Below are positions 50,921 through 59,732 of a stretch of DNA of 64,000 bases, piece after piece. The stretch comes from Burkholderiales bacterium (lineage in GTDB: Bacteria; Pseudomonadota; Gammaproteobacteria; Burkholderiales; JAEUOS01): positions 1 to 64,000 of the forward strand of contig JAEUOR010000046.1 of the NCBI GenBank assembly GCA_016790635.1, read 5' to 3'. A program made the position numbers and the translations under genes. Every line of letters begins with the position of its first letter. Position 1 is the first letter of the stretch. The notes under the pieces were generated by a model. That model did not search any database, was not told the DNA's origin, and saw nothing but the letters and a program-made list of their open reading frames with translations.

Positions 50921-53900
50921 ATGAGCGGCTACCTGACCTTCGGCGGCAGCTACACGAACAACGGGACGTACTACGACTCGTTTGGGGACACGTACGTCGG
51001 TACCGTGTCGGGTACGAGCAGCGGGCTGCAGGTCGATCGATTCGGCAACACGACCGGGTCGGTGTACACCACGTACAGCGGGTCACTGGTTGCGAGCGGG
51101 CCGCGGTTTCCGACGCCTGTCACGTACCCCATCAGCGGCAGCGAGACGGAATACCTGGGCGGGAGCATCGAGTACGAGATTGGCCGCACTTACCGTTCGT
51201 TGGGCGGGTCGGTCAACGTCAGCTATTCCTTCACGCAGTCGGGCAGCCTGGTCACCCTGGTTGTGTCAGGGTCGGCAATCGTCTCGGACTATCCGGTCGC
51301 CGCCGGAGTCACCATCAGCGGCAGCGAAACCGCCTACGGGACGTACTACGCGACGACCACGAACCGGGCGCCGACCGCGGCATCGAACAACGTCGGCCTG
51401 GGCGTAGGGTCGACGGTGTCCGCGCAATCGATCGTGACGGTCGCCGACCCTGACGGCGATGGGCTGATCAGGTACAAGTTCTGGGACAGTGCGGGGGGCG
51501 GGTACTTCAGCCTCAACGGTGTGCGCCAGGCGGAGGCTACCTATGTCACGGTCAGCGACCTGTCGGCGTTGAGTTACACGGCCGGCAGCGTGGCTGGGGG
51601 CGATCGCATCTGGTTTTCGGTCTACGATGGACTTGCCTGGAGTCAGGAGATCAACTGGGTTCAGCGCGCCAACCGGCTGACCAACGTCCTGCCGACGGTG
51701 AGCGCGCCCAACCGCAACATCGCCAGCGGGCAGTGGATCAAGGCCAGTGACCTTGGCATCGTGGTGACCGACGGCGACGGCGATAGCCCGACCCAATACC
51801 AGATCACCGACGGCAACGCCAACGCCGGCAGCACGCAACTCTGGTACAGAGGTTCCCACCTGGCGCAGGGTGGGACCCTCACCGTCAGCGCCGGGGAACT
51901 GGGCAATGTCTGGGTCCAGGGCGGGGCCAACAACGGCACCGACACCTTCAGCGTGCGGGCTCACGACGGCTTCGGCTGGAGTGACGCCGCCAGCTTCAAC
52001 CTCATCACACGGGCGCCCAACCGGGCGCCGAGCATCGCCGGCGCCGGCCTCGGCGTGGCCATCAACACCGGCGTCGCCGCCACCAGCCTCATCACGGTGA
52101 ACGACCCCGACGGCGACAGCCCGACCCTGTACCGCTTCTGGGATGCGGCCGGCGGCGGCAGCTTCAGCCTGAATGGCCAGGTGCAGGCCGCCGGGCAGGC
52201 CATCGATGTGTCGGATGCCAACATTGCCAACCTCAGCTACCTGGGCGGCAACCGGGCGGGCAGCGAAGTCCTGTGGGCGCAGGTCTACGACGGCCAGGCC
52301 TGGAGTGCCTGGGCGAGCTGGAACCAGCAGACCACGCGGGCCAGCAATGTCCTGCCGACGGTGAGTGCACCGAACCGCAACATCGCCAGCGGACAGTGGA
52401 TCAAGGCCAGCGATTTGGGGCTGGTGGTGACCGACGGCGACGGCGATAGCCCGACCCAATACCAGATCACCGACGGCAACGCCAATACCGGCAGCACGCA
52501 ACTCTGGCACGGGGGTTCCCACCTGGCGCAGGGCGGGACCCTCACCGTCAACGCCGGGGACCTGGGCAATGTCTGGGTGCAGGGCGGGGCCAACAACGGC
52601 ACCGACACCTTCCACGTGCGGGCCCACGACGGCTTCGGCTGGAGTGACGCCGCCAGCTTCAACCTCGTCACACGGGCGCCCAACCGAGCGCCTGTGGTAA
52701 CGACACAAAATCAATCTATCAGTATTGGGGACGAGACCGATCCACGCGACTTCTTTTCTGTCAGCGATGCGGACGACGATGCGCCGACCATTTACCGATT
52801 TTGGGACGCGGTTGCAGGTGGAGGATATTTCGCAATAAACGGAGTGCAACAAGCCGCAATGCGGAACATCGACGTACAGGCAGGCAATATCTCGACACTC
52901 CGTTTTCATGCTGGCGACGACATCGGCGAGCCAGAAGTGATCTGGGTTCAGGTGTACGACGGTACGGCCTGGAGCGAATGGAGAACTTTCACAATTACGA
53001 CTACGATTCCCGTGCCAGGGCAATTCGTGTTCGGAGACGAGTTTCACAATGTCTATACGAACGCCGAGAATGCGATTTACTTCAGTAGTAGAGGCCCGGA
53101 CAAGCTGGTCGTAGATGAACCGAATTCGTATCAATGGCTTGTTGGTGGAGACGGCCGCGATACCTATGTGGTCACAGAGCGGGCACGTGGCTCGCTGACA
53201 GTCGTTCTTGACAATGTCGACCGGGAAAACCCAAGCGCACTGAACCACGGCCTTGTTATCTTCGAACTTTCCAGCATGCCGTTTGGTCGCATGGCAGCAG
53301 CCTGGATTGATGATCGACACCTGCTGATCGCAGATCTCGCGTTGGATAGGTACATTGTTTATGTGAACTACAAGCGCGGTGAAACTCAGATCGAAATGAG
53401 AAGAGACGAGGGCGAAAATGGCCATCCTTTCTACGGTCTGTATTCAATCGACAGTCGAATTGTCCCGCGAGACCCTGATGGCGAGCTTGTCGAGAATTTC
53501 TGGGAAGTCACACCGGACTATTGGTTTGACAGTTACTTCGTTCTGGATTTCACATCCGAGGACTTCGGTTTCGAGCCCGGACTCTTTGATTCAGGATTGG
53601 AGAAACTCCAACTCGCCTCGTCGTTCAACGAATCGTTCGGGGATTTCACGCGGTCCATAGGCGAGAGGATTGCCTGGCGCACGGATTCGCCGTTTCAGCT
53701 CCTCGAACGCGTGACCACACCTGGCACCTATGCGCCTGGCGGCTACCATCGGTGGGCGGAGTTCGGGCGTGAAGGAAACGATTCTCTCGGGAGCTGGTGG
53801 GGCTCTTCCTCCGGCCACTACGCCGCCTGGGGCCACGGTAACTACACTACGACCAGCGCCACAAACGTCGCGCTTCTGGGTGGCGCTGGCATGGACACTT

Positions 53901-55390
53901 ACTCGGTAGGTGCACCCGCAGTTATTATTGAACGAGGAGCAGGGGGCGATGACACCCTGCAACTTTGGCGCACTCCATCAGGTAGTCAGCGACCTCGCTT
54001 CGACAGCGCTGATACAGCGATCATCGATGGCAGGCACTTGTGGATTCGTGACCCCATCGCGCCCGTTCTACTGGTTGACTGGGAACATTCGGCAAATCGA
54101 ATCGAGTTTTTCACGGAGTATTATTTGAATCAGTTCAACTCCGTTTCCAGCAGAACCTATACCTGGTCGGAGGTAGCAACGCGCATCGCGGCGGCGAATG
54201 TCCCACACTACGGGTGGAGCGACTTGGCGGTTTCCGCAGCGGATTGGAATGCTCAAATCGCAAGGCTGTCCAGCCGTGAGGACGCGCTCGCCGCGAATCG
54301 CGCGCCGACCGTTGTCGGTCTTACGAGCACCCTTCAGGCTGGCGCGTCGGTTTCAGTAGCGGACCTCATAAGCGCGACTGACCTCGATGGCGACGGCATA
54401 GAAAAGTTCTGGGTCAGCTTCGGCGGCCAATACGGGCGCGGCACGATGGTCCTGCGCGGACAGCCCGCCGGGTGGTCTGTGTTTGTGGACAATGCAAGCC
54501 TAAGCGAACTCGAAGTAATTCCCTGGAACCACCCAAACAACATTCACAGCTTGGAAGTAAGGGCTTTCGATGGTCTCGACTGGGGGCCGTTAACGCGTGT
54601 TGAGTATGTAACCGTTGGCGGTTTGAACAACGCACCCGAGTTCGCAGCCGGCTCGGGACAACCCCTCATATTTTCCAACCCCTCGGTTGATAGCCTGCCT
54701 GTTGCGAGTGCCTGGAACCTCGGTACGTGGATAGACCGTGACGACGATGCGATCATCGCTATCGAGATTCGTGACCTTGATCTGTCTCCCGAGAGTGCCC
54801 GGATCAGCATGGGTCGGTCTGGGGAATCGTTAGCTTCTGTCGTGGTTGGTGCAGGCGGGGCCAACCTGGCCGACCTCTGGGTGCATCGCAACCAAGGCAT
54901 TCCAACGGCGGACGTCTTTTCGGTACGCGCTTACGATGGCATCGATTGGAGCCCGTGGGCAGATGCGATAGTCGCACACCTGCCTGAAGATCCAGGCGCC
55001 GGCGGGCATCTATTCGTTGGTGGCAGTCCGGTCATCCTGGTTGATCAAATGACCCCCGGGTCCTCGCGAATGTTTTCCAACTGGGTAGGAAGACTTGACA
55101 GCCACGATTTCTACGCGCTCGAATCGTGGAATGTCGCCAGCACCGCGACGGCTCGCCTTACCATCAGCGAGGTATCTGGCCCCTTAAGCGTGACTGCTCG
55201 TTACTACGATTCGGGCTATCGGGACTGGGCAAGTGGCCAGGTTGAATCGGGAGGCAGCTTTAGTCTCGATCTTTCATTGCCTTCACCTGGAAATTTTGCG
55301 CCTTGGCTCGATGTGGCATGGGCAGGTCCCGACAACGCGTCACTGACCGCTGGGACCAACTACCGCATGGAACTGGCCTTGCTGCCTTGA
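50921..55390 (+). CDS. Giant cadherin-like/RTX-like exoprotein A (probable T1SS substrate)
   Basis: A 1489-residue secreted protein. Residues 1-145 are a Gly/Tyr/Ser-rich N-domain; 147-690 are alternating beta-sandwich modules of two types, NRAP-FWD-AGGG and NVLPTVSAPNRN, with acidic DPDGDSPT loops likely to bind calcium; 691-1120 an RTX-like region (VGGDGRDTYVV, LLGGAGMDTYSV); 1128-1360 further modules; 1370-1489 a PPC-like C-terminal domain (NWVGRLDSHDFYAL). There is no Sec signal peptide, and a HlyBD exporter is adjacent, so type I secretion is likely. It has the same layout as the exoprotein at 59733-64000. Probable adhesin. No ribosome site is evident before ATG 50921. Confidence 0.8.
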   Translation: MSGYLTFGGSYTNNGTYYDSFGDTYVGTVSGTSSGLQVDRFGNTTGSVYTTYSGSLVASGPRFPTPVTYPISGSETEYLGGSIEYEIGRTYRSLGGSVNVSYSFTQSGSLVTLVVSGSAIVSDYPVAAGVTISGSETAYGTYYATTTNRAPTAASNNVGLGVGSTVSAQSIVTVADPDGDGLIRYKFWDSAGGGYFSLNGVRQAEATYVTVSDLSALSYTAGSVAGGDRIWFSVYDGLAWSQEINWVQRANRLTNVLPTVSAPNRNIASGQWIKASDLGIVVTDGDGDSPTQYQITDGNANAGSTQLWYRGSHLAQGGTLTVSAGELGNVWVQGGANNGTDTFSVRAHDGFGWSDAASFNLITRAPNRAPSIAGAGLGVAINTGVAATSLITVNDPDGDSPTLYRFWDAAGGGSFSLNGQVQAAGQAIDVSDANIANLSYLGGNRAGSEVLWAQVYDGQAWSAWASWNQQTTRASNVLPTVSAPNRNIASGQWIKASDLGLVVTDGDGDSPTQYQITDGNANTGSTQLWHGGSHLAQGGTLTVNAGDLGNVWVQGGANNGTDTFHVRAHDGFGWSDAASFNLVTRAPNRAPVVTTQNQSISIGDETDPRDFFSVSDADDDAPTIYRFWDAVAGGGYFAINGVQQAAMRNIDVQAGNISTLRFHAGDDIGEPEVIWVQVYDGTAWSEWRTFTITTTIPVPGQFVFGDEFHNVYTNAENAIYFSSRGPDKLVVDEPNSYQWLVGGDGRDTYVVTERARGSLTVVLDNVDRENPSALNHGLVIFELSSMPFGRMAAAWIDDRHLLIADLALDRYIVYVNYKRGETQIEMRRDEGENGHPFYGLYSIDSRIVPRDPDGELVENFWEVTPDYWFDSYFVLDFTSEDFGFEPGLFDSGLEKLQLASSFNESFGDFTRSIGERIAWRTDSPFQLLERVTTPGTYAPGGYHRWAEFGREGNDSLGSWWGSSSGHYAAWGHGNYTTTSATNVALLGGAGMDTYSVGAPAVIIERGAGGDDTLQLWRTPSGSQRPRFDSADTAIIDGRHLWIRDPIAPVLLVDWEHSANRIEFFTEYYLNQFNSVSSRTYTWSEVATRIAAANVPHYGWSDLAVSAADWNAQIARLSSREDALAANRAPTVVGLTSTLQAGASVSVADLISATDLDGDGIEKFWVSFGGQYGRGTMVLRGQPAGWSVFVDNASLSELEVIPWNHPNNIHSLEVRAFDGLDWGPLTRVEYVTVGGLNNAPEFAAGSGQPLIFSNPSVDSLPVASAWNLGTWIDRDDDAIIAIEIRDLDLSPESARISMGRSGESLASVVVGAGGANLADLWVHRNQGIPTADVFSVRAYDGIDWSPWADAIVAHLPEDPGAGGHLFVGGSPVILVDQMTPGSSRMFSNWVGRLDSHDFYALESWNVASTATARLTISEVSGPLSVTARYYDSGYRDWASGQVESGGSFSLDLSLPSPGNFAPWLDVAWAGPDNASLTAGTNYRMELALLP
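51686..52688 (+). repeat. Near-identical 663-bp tandem repeat in exoprotein A
   Basis: The module beginning GTCCTGCCGACGGTGAG recurs with its gccgacg at 51691 and 52354, 663 bases (221 codons) apart. By my count the two copies of about 340 bases differ at roughly 25 positions. The spacing keeps frame, so unequal crossing-over could add or remove one dyad. Confidence 0.88.
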
Positions 55391-55748
55391 GGAAAAGAAC
55401 CGAAGCAGCAGCGCCGACACCTGGCGGAAGTCCAACTCGATGGCCAGTTTGTGTATAGCCAGACTTGTTGATGGCGATGCGATCAGCTCGTATGAGTTCT
55501 GGGACAGCGCGGGCGCGGGGTATTTTGCGATCAACGGCGTCGCGCAGGCAGCCGGGCAGGCGATCCCGGTGACTGGCACCGGCTTGGGCAACCTCCGGTA
55601 CGTCGGCGCGCCCAGCCCGCAAAGCGAGACCCTGTGGGTGCGCGCCAACGACGGCCAGGCCTGGAGCCCCTGGGCTGGCTGGAGCCAAGCGACCATCGCT
55701 TAGCCGGCCCGCGCCAGGTGGTGCTGTGATGCGGAAGGCTGCCCGCTT
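55391..55748. other. Gene-free convergence zone between exoprotein A and HlyD
   Basis: Between the stop of exoprotein A and the stop of the HlyD-type gene there is no complete gene. It contains only the orphan module at 55440-55703 and about 50 bases on either side of it; no hairpin terminator was obvious. Confidence 0.7.
55440..55703 (+). pseudogene. Orphan exoprotein repeat module (gene remnant)
   Basis: An 87-codon open frame whose translation from about codon 9 (LVDGDAISSYEFWDSAG) matches the NRAP-FWD module of exoprotein A: AGYFAINGVAQAAGQAI, NLRYVGAPSPQSETLWV and NDGQAWSPWAGWSQ. The first strand of the module (the NRAP start and VxVxDPDGD) is missing or altered, there is no signal or flanking domain, and it lies 50 bases after the exoprotein stop. 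It is best read as a remnant left by deletion or recombination, or as a silent donor cassette. Expression as a separate peptide is unlikely. Confidence 0.75.
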
Positions 55749-57137
55749 TCAATACCGCCGGATGCTTTCGTCAAACGCCTTGATCAGCGGGTAGAGGAAG
55801 TAGGAAATCACCGAGCGCCGGCCGATCTTGATCTCGGCGGTCAAGGTCATGCCCGGTGTCAGCCGGGTGTCCGGCGGCACGCGGATCAGGGTGTTGCTGA
55901 AGCCCGCCACGCGCCCCGGGAAAAAGGCACGGTTGCCGGCGCGGGCGTTGCTGGCCGCCGCCGCGCCGCCGGTGCCGCCTTCGGCCAGGAAGGAATCGGC
56001 GCCGACGACGATTAGCGTGCCGTCGATGCTGCCGTGCTTCTGGAACGGAAAGGCGTCGATCTTGACGCGCACGACATCGCCCTTGCGCACGAAGCCGATG
56101 TCGTCGGCGGCGATCTGGATTTCCGCTTCCAGCGGACTGTCGGCGGGCACCAGGGTCAAGAGCGGCTCGGCCTCCTTGGCGACCGAGCCTGCCGAGCGGC
56201 GGTGGATCTCCAGCACGGTCGCGTCCAGCGGCGAGGCCAGTTCGACCAGCGTATTGCGGCGCTCCGCCTTTGTCAGCTGCTCCTGCAGGGCATCGCGCTC
56301 GCGCTGCGCCTTGACCAGGTCCTCGAGGATCTTCTGGCGCCACTGCTTGACGAAGGCTTCCTGGTTGTGCCGAGCCTGGGCGAGCTGCTCGCGCAGCTGC
56401 TGCGACTTGTTGACCGAGTCTTCATAGGCCGTCTCGACCTCGAGGCGCTTCTCGCGGCTTTCCAGCACCGCCATCGGCGAGACGAACTGCTTTTCCTTGA
56501 GGTCGTCCTTCATCTTCTCGATCTGGCGCACGCTGTCCAGGCGTGCCTTGAGCGCCTCGCGGGACTTGATGGTGCCGCGCAGGTCGGCATCGAGCCGCGC
56601 GATATCGGCCTGGAAGGACTTGATGCGCGAGCCGTACTCGGCGGCGCGCTTGTCGTACATGTCGGCCTGCAGCGCGGCGTCGGCATTGCCCGCAGCCGCG
56701 ACGTAGCGCCGCTCGCGCGACTCGGCCTCGAGGCGCGCGATCTCGGCGCCCAGGCTGTCGCGGCGCTGGCGGATCTGCGCGGCGTCGGCAGAGGAGAACG
56801 TCGGGTCGAGGGTGGCGACGATCTCGCCCTTCTTGACGTTCTGCCCGACCCGCACGCGCAGTTCGCGGACCACCGCCGTCTCCAGCGGCTGGATCACGAT
56901 GGTCTGCGCGGAGGTGACGATGCGTCCCTGGGCGATGACGATCTGATCGACCTGCGCCAGGCTCGCCCAGACGATGAGGGCCACGATGAACGCGAGCAAG
57001 GCGAAAAGCACGGCGCGCGCAATAAACGGCGGCGGCCGCTCCTCGATCGCGGCCGCGGCCGAGCGAAAGCCGGCGAAAATCGCCTCGTCGCCGACGGCGC
57101 GACGGATCAGGCGACGAAGCTGGTCTGCTGCCGCCAT
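55749..57137 (-). CDS. HlyD family type I secretion periplasmic adaptor
   Basis: A 462-residue membrane fusion protein linking the ABC exporter to an outer-membrane TolC-type channel. A cytoplasmic N-tail and one transmembrane helix (about 40-60, FIARAVLFALLAFIVALIVW) are followed by lipoyl-half IVTSAQTIVIQPLETAVVREL, a long alpha-helical hairpin (about 110-300), the second lipoyl half VELASPLDATVLEIHRRSAGS, and a beta-barrel ending FFPGRVAGFSNTLIRVPPDTR with TPGMTLTAEIKIGRRSV, the HlyD signature. It overlaps the exporter gene by 31 bases. No TolC gene is in the window. Confidence 0.92.
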   Translation of the reverse strand: MAAADQLRRLIRRAVGDEAIFAGFRSAAAAIEERPPPFIARAVLFALLAFIVALIVWASLAQVDQIVIAQGRIVTSAQTIVIQPLETAVVRELRVRVGQNVKKGEIVATLDPTFSSADAAQIRQRRDSLGAEIARLEAESRERRYVAAAGNADAALQADMYDKRAAEYGSRIKSFQADIARLDADLRGTIKSREALKARLDSVRQIEKMKDDLKEKQFVSPMAVLESREKRLEVETAYEDSVNKSQQLREQLAQARHNQEAFVKQWRQKILEDLVKAQRERDALQEQLTKAERRNTLVELASPLDATVLEIHRRSAGSVAKEAEPLLTLVPADSPLEAEIQIAADDIGFVRKGDVVRVKIDAFPFQKHGSIDGTLIVVGADSFLAEGGTGGAAAASNARAGNRAFFPGRVAGFSNTLIRVPPDTRLTPGMTLTAEIKIGRRSVISYFLYPLIKAFDESIRRY

Positions 57138-59338
57138 AGTTCCTGGTAGAGCCCCGGGCGTTGCACGAGCTCGGCGTGGCTGCCGTAGCCGACGATGCGG
57201 CCGCGATCCATGACGAGGATGGCGTCGGCGCCGGTCAGCGAGGTGAGACGGTGGGTGATCATGACCACGGTGCGGCCCTGGCGCATCGCGGCCAGGTTGC
57301 GGCGCACGACGTTCTCGGATTCCGGATCGAGCGCGCTGGTGGCTTCATCGAAGATGAGGATGCGCGGATCGCGCAAGAGAGCGCGCGCAATCGCCAGGCG
57401 CTGCTTTTGTCCGCCGGAAAGATTGGTCGCTCCTTCCTCGAGCACGGTGTCCATCCCCTGCGGCAGGCGTTCGACGAATTCGGCGGCGCCGGAGGCATGC
57501 GCCGCAGCCAAGATCTGCTCGCGCGTCGCGTCCGGCCGCGATACCGCGATATTGTCGCGCACCGTCCCCTTGAAAAGGAACGTCTCCTGCAATACGACGC
57601 CGATCGAGGAGCGCAGGTGTTGCTGATCGATCTCGCGCGCATCCTGGCCGTCCAGCCGGATCACGCCCTCCTGCACCGGATAGAGGCCCTGGATCAGACG
57701 CGCCAGCGTGGTCTTGCCACTGCCGCTCCGGCCGACGACGCCGATCATCGTTCCGGGCGGGAGGTTGAACGAGACGTTGTCGATGACGCGCTGCCCGGGA
57801 ACGTAGGAGAACACGACGTTTTCGAACATGATGCCCCCGGCCAGCGGAACGCGCAGCCCGCGTGCGCCGGCAGGCGTTTCCGGCGGCCGGTTCATGACCT
57901 CGCCCAGCATGCGCACCGAGAGCGCGGTCTCCTGGTATTCGTGGATCAGCGACACCAGTTGCACCAGCGGGCCCGAGACCCGGCCGGACAGCATCTGGAA
58001 AGCGACCAGCGCGCCGACCGACAGCGCGCCGGCGAAGACGTCGATCGCGCCGACGACGATGATGGCCACCAGCATCAGCTTGTCGAGCAGGGAAGTGGCG
58101 CCGTGCGCGAGCGCCGAGATGCGGCCGACGCGGAAGTGCAGGTCGACCGCCTGCGCGGTCTTCTCCTCCCAGTCGCGCCGCTGGCGCGGCTCCAGCGCCA
58201 GCGCCTTGATGGTCCCCATGCCGTGGATCGACTCCACCAGCAGACCCTGGCGCGCCGCCTCGGCCTGGTACAGGCGCAACAGCCGGTTGCGGAAGGGAAC
58301 GATGACCAGGCCGATCGCGCAGGCGATCGCGAGGCAGAAGGCGAGCAGGATGCCGGTCAGCTTGGGGCTGTAGAAGAACAGCACCGGGATGAAGACCACC
58401 AACACCGAGGCGTCAAGCAGCGTGACGAACAGGCGCCCGGTAAGGAATTCGCGCACCCTGCGCGCCTGTTGGACGTGCTGCACCAGTACCCCGGCGGCCA
58501 CACGTTCGAAGAAGACGACCGGGAGCGCCATCAGGTGCGAGAACACCCGCGCCGACAGGCGCATGTCGATCTTGCTGGTCGCGTAGAGCAGAAGGTACTG
58601 GCGCAGAAAGCCGAAGACCGCCTCGAACAGCAGGCACAACACGACGCCGGCAGCCAGGACGTAGAGCGTCGAATAGCTCTGGTGAGCGAGCACCTTGTCG
58701 ATGACGATCTGGAAAAAGATCGGTAGCCCGAGCGCGACCACATGCAGGGCCAGTGCCGCCAGCGCGACATCGCGCAGCACGCTGCGCTCACGCAGCAGCG
58801 CAGGTACGAACCAGCGCAGACCAAAAGGCTGGCTTTCGTCGCTGAGCGCGAATGCGCGGCCGATCAACACCGCCTCGCCTGCCCAGGCCGAGCCCAGCCG
58901 TTCGCGATCGAGCGGCAGGTGCTTGCCACCGTCGGCCAGCGGATCGGCGACGACGAGTTCAGGGTCGGCGCCAGGCGCGGAGGCACTGCCCGGCGGAGCC
59001 GCACCCGACCCTGCCACACCAACAGGAGCCACAGATCCTGCGGACGCTGCGATCGACCGAAAACCAAGGGCGACGACGCAGTTGCCATTGGCCAGGCGCA
59101 ACAGCAGCGGAAACGCGCCGGCTGGCTGCCGGCGCAATGCATCCCAGTCAAGCCTGACCGCGCGCGCCTTGAGGCCACGTTCGTGAGCGATGCGAACCAG
59201 GGTGTCGGTCGACGGCTCACCTTCGGCCAACGCAAAGTCATGACGCAGGCGATCAGGCGCCAGGTCGATGCCATGATGGCGCGCGACCGCGCTCAGGCAT
59301 TCGAGGGCAGTGCTGCGGCTCGCCGACGTTGCGCTCAT
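57107..59338 (-). CDS. Type I secretion ABC exporter (HlyB type, with C39-like domain)
   Basis: A 743-residue exporter. Residues 1-165 are a C39 peptidase-like domain: ALECLSAVARHHG aligns with the peptidase start, but the catalytic cysteine position, 13 residues before the HHG glycine, is T10, so it should bind the substrate without cutting it (as in HlyB). A Gly/Ala/Pro-rich insert (about 98-127) interrupts it. Six membrane helices follow (about 180-440), then the ATPase: Walker A GRSGSGKTT (536-544), signature LSGGQ (640-644) and Walker B ILIFDE (660-665). It probably exports both giant exoproteins, whose processing is not expected. Confidence 0.92.
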   Translation of the reverse strand: MSATSASRSTALECLSAVARHHGIDLAPDRLRHDFALAEGEPSTDTLVRIAHERGLKARAVRLDWDALRRQPAGAFPLLLRLANGNCVVALGFRSIAASAGSVAPVGVAGSGAAPPGSASAPGADPELVVADPLADGGKHLPLDRERLGSAWAGEAVLIGRAFALSDESQPFGLRWFVPALLRERSVLRDVALAALALHVVALGLPIFFQIVIDKVLAHQSYSTLYVLAAGVVLCLLFEAVFGFLRQYLLLYATSKIDMRLSARVFSHLMALPVVFFERVAAGVLVQHVQQARRVREFLTGRLFVTLLDASVLVVFIPVLFFYSPKLTGILLAFCLAIACAIGLVIVPFRNRLLRLYQAEAARQGLLVESIHGMGTIKALALEPRQRRDWEEKTAQAVDLHFRVGRISALAHGATSLLDKLMLVAIIVVGAIDVFAGALSVGALVAFQMLSGRVSGPLVQLVSLIHEYQETALSVRMLGEVMNRPPETPAGARGLRVPLAGGIMFENVVFSYVPGQRVIDNVSFNLPPGTMIGVVGRSGSGKTTLARLIQGLYPVQEGVIRLDGQDAREIDQQHLRSSIGVVLQETFLFKGTVRDNIAVSRPDATREQILAAAHASGAAEFVERLPQGMDTVLEEGATNLSGGQKQRLAIARALLRDPRILIFDEATSALDPESENVVRRNLAAMRQGRTVVMITHRLTSLTGADAILVMDRGRIVGYGSHAELVQRPGLYQELWRQQTSFVA

Positions 59339-59411
59339 GGCCTATTGTCTAACGACCAGGCTCCGGCCGGAGAATCTTCGGCCGCCGCGCGGGCCTACGC
59401 CGCCGCGTCGG

Positions 59412-59705
59412 CTACTTGAAGTTGGGCGACTGCGCCGCTGCAGCGGGCGACGTCGGCCGGACCTCACCTGGCGCCGCGTTGCGCGTCACCAGGCCCTGCT
59501 TTTCGAGTTGTTGCATCACCTGGGCCATCAGGCCGAAGGACTGCACGAAACCGTCGATGGGCATGACCACCCGCTGCCGCAGCACGGGCTTGGGCTTGCC
59601 TTCCGCGTCCTTCTCGGTCGCCGACAGGCTCACCAGGTCGAGCCGCGCCAGCGGCCCGGTGAGGGTAATTTCGCCGATACGGTCGGAGAAGATTTCGTCA
59701 TGCAT
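59412..59705 (-). CDS. Small protein between exoprotein and exporter genes
   Basis: A 97-residue cytoplasmic-looking protein, MHDEIFSDRIGEITLTGP then LARLDLVSLSATEKDAEG, RVVMPIDGFVQSFGLMAQVMQQL and a Pro/Ala-rich tail. It has no signal peptide or membrane helix. I do not recognise a named domain; from memory similar short proteins (starting with EIFSDRI and containing RVVMP.DGF) occur next to type I secretion genes. Operon position, 28 bases after the exoprotein stop and 73 bases before the exporter, suggests an accessory or quality-control role for secretion. Confidence 0.7.
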   Translation of the reverse strand: MHDEIFSDRIGEITLTGPLARLDLVSLSATEKDAEGKPKPVLRQRVVMPIDGFVQSFGLMAQVMQQLEKQGLVTRNAAPGEVRPTSPAAAAQSPNFK

Positions 59706-59732
59706 GTCGCTGTCCTTTGCGGGAACGGTTCG

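Noticed and set aside
57161-58726. A 521-codon open frame opposite the HlyB-type exporter
   Set aside because: Antisense of a certain ABC exporter, with composition dominated by Asp, Gln, His and Arg and no domain.
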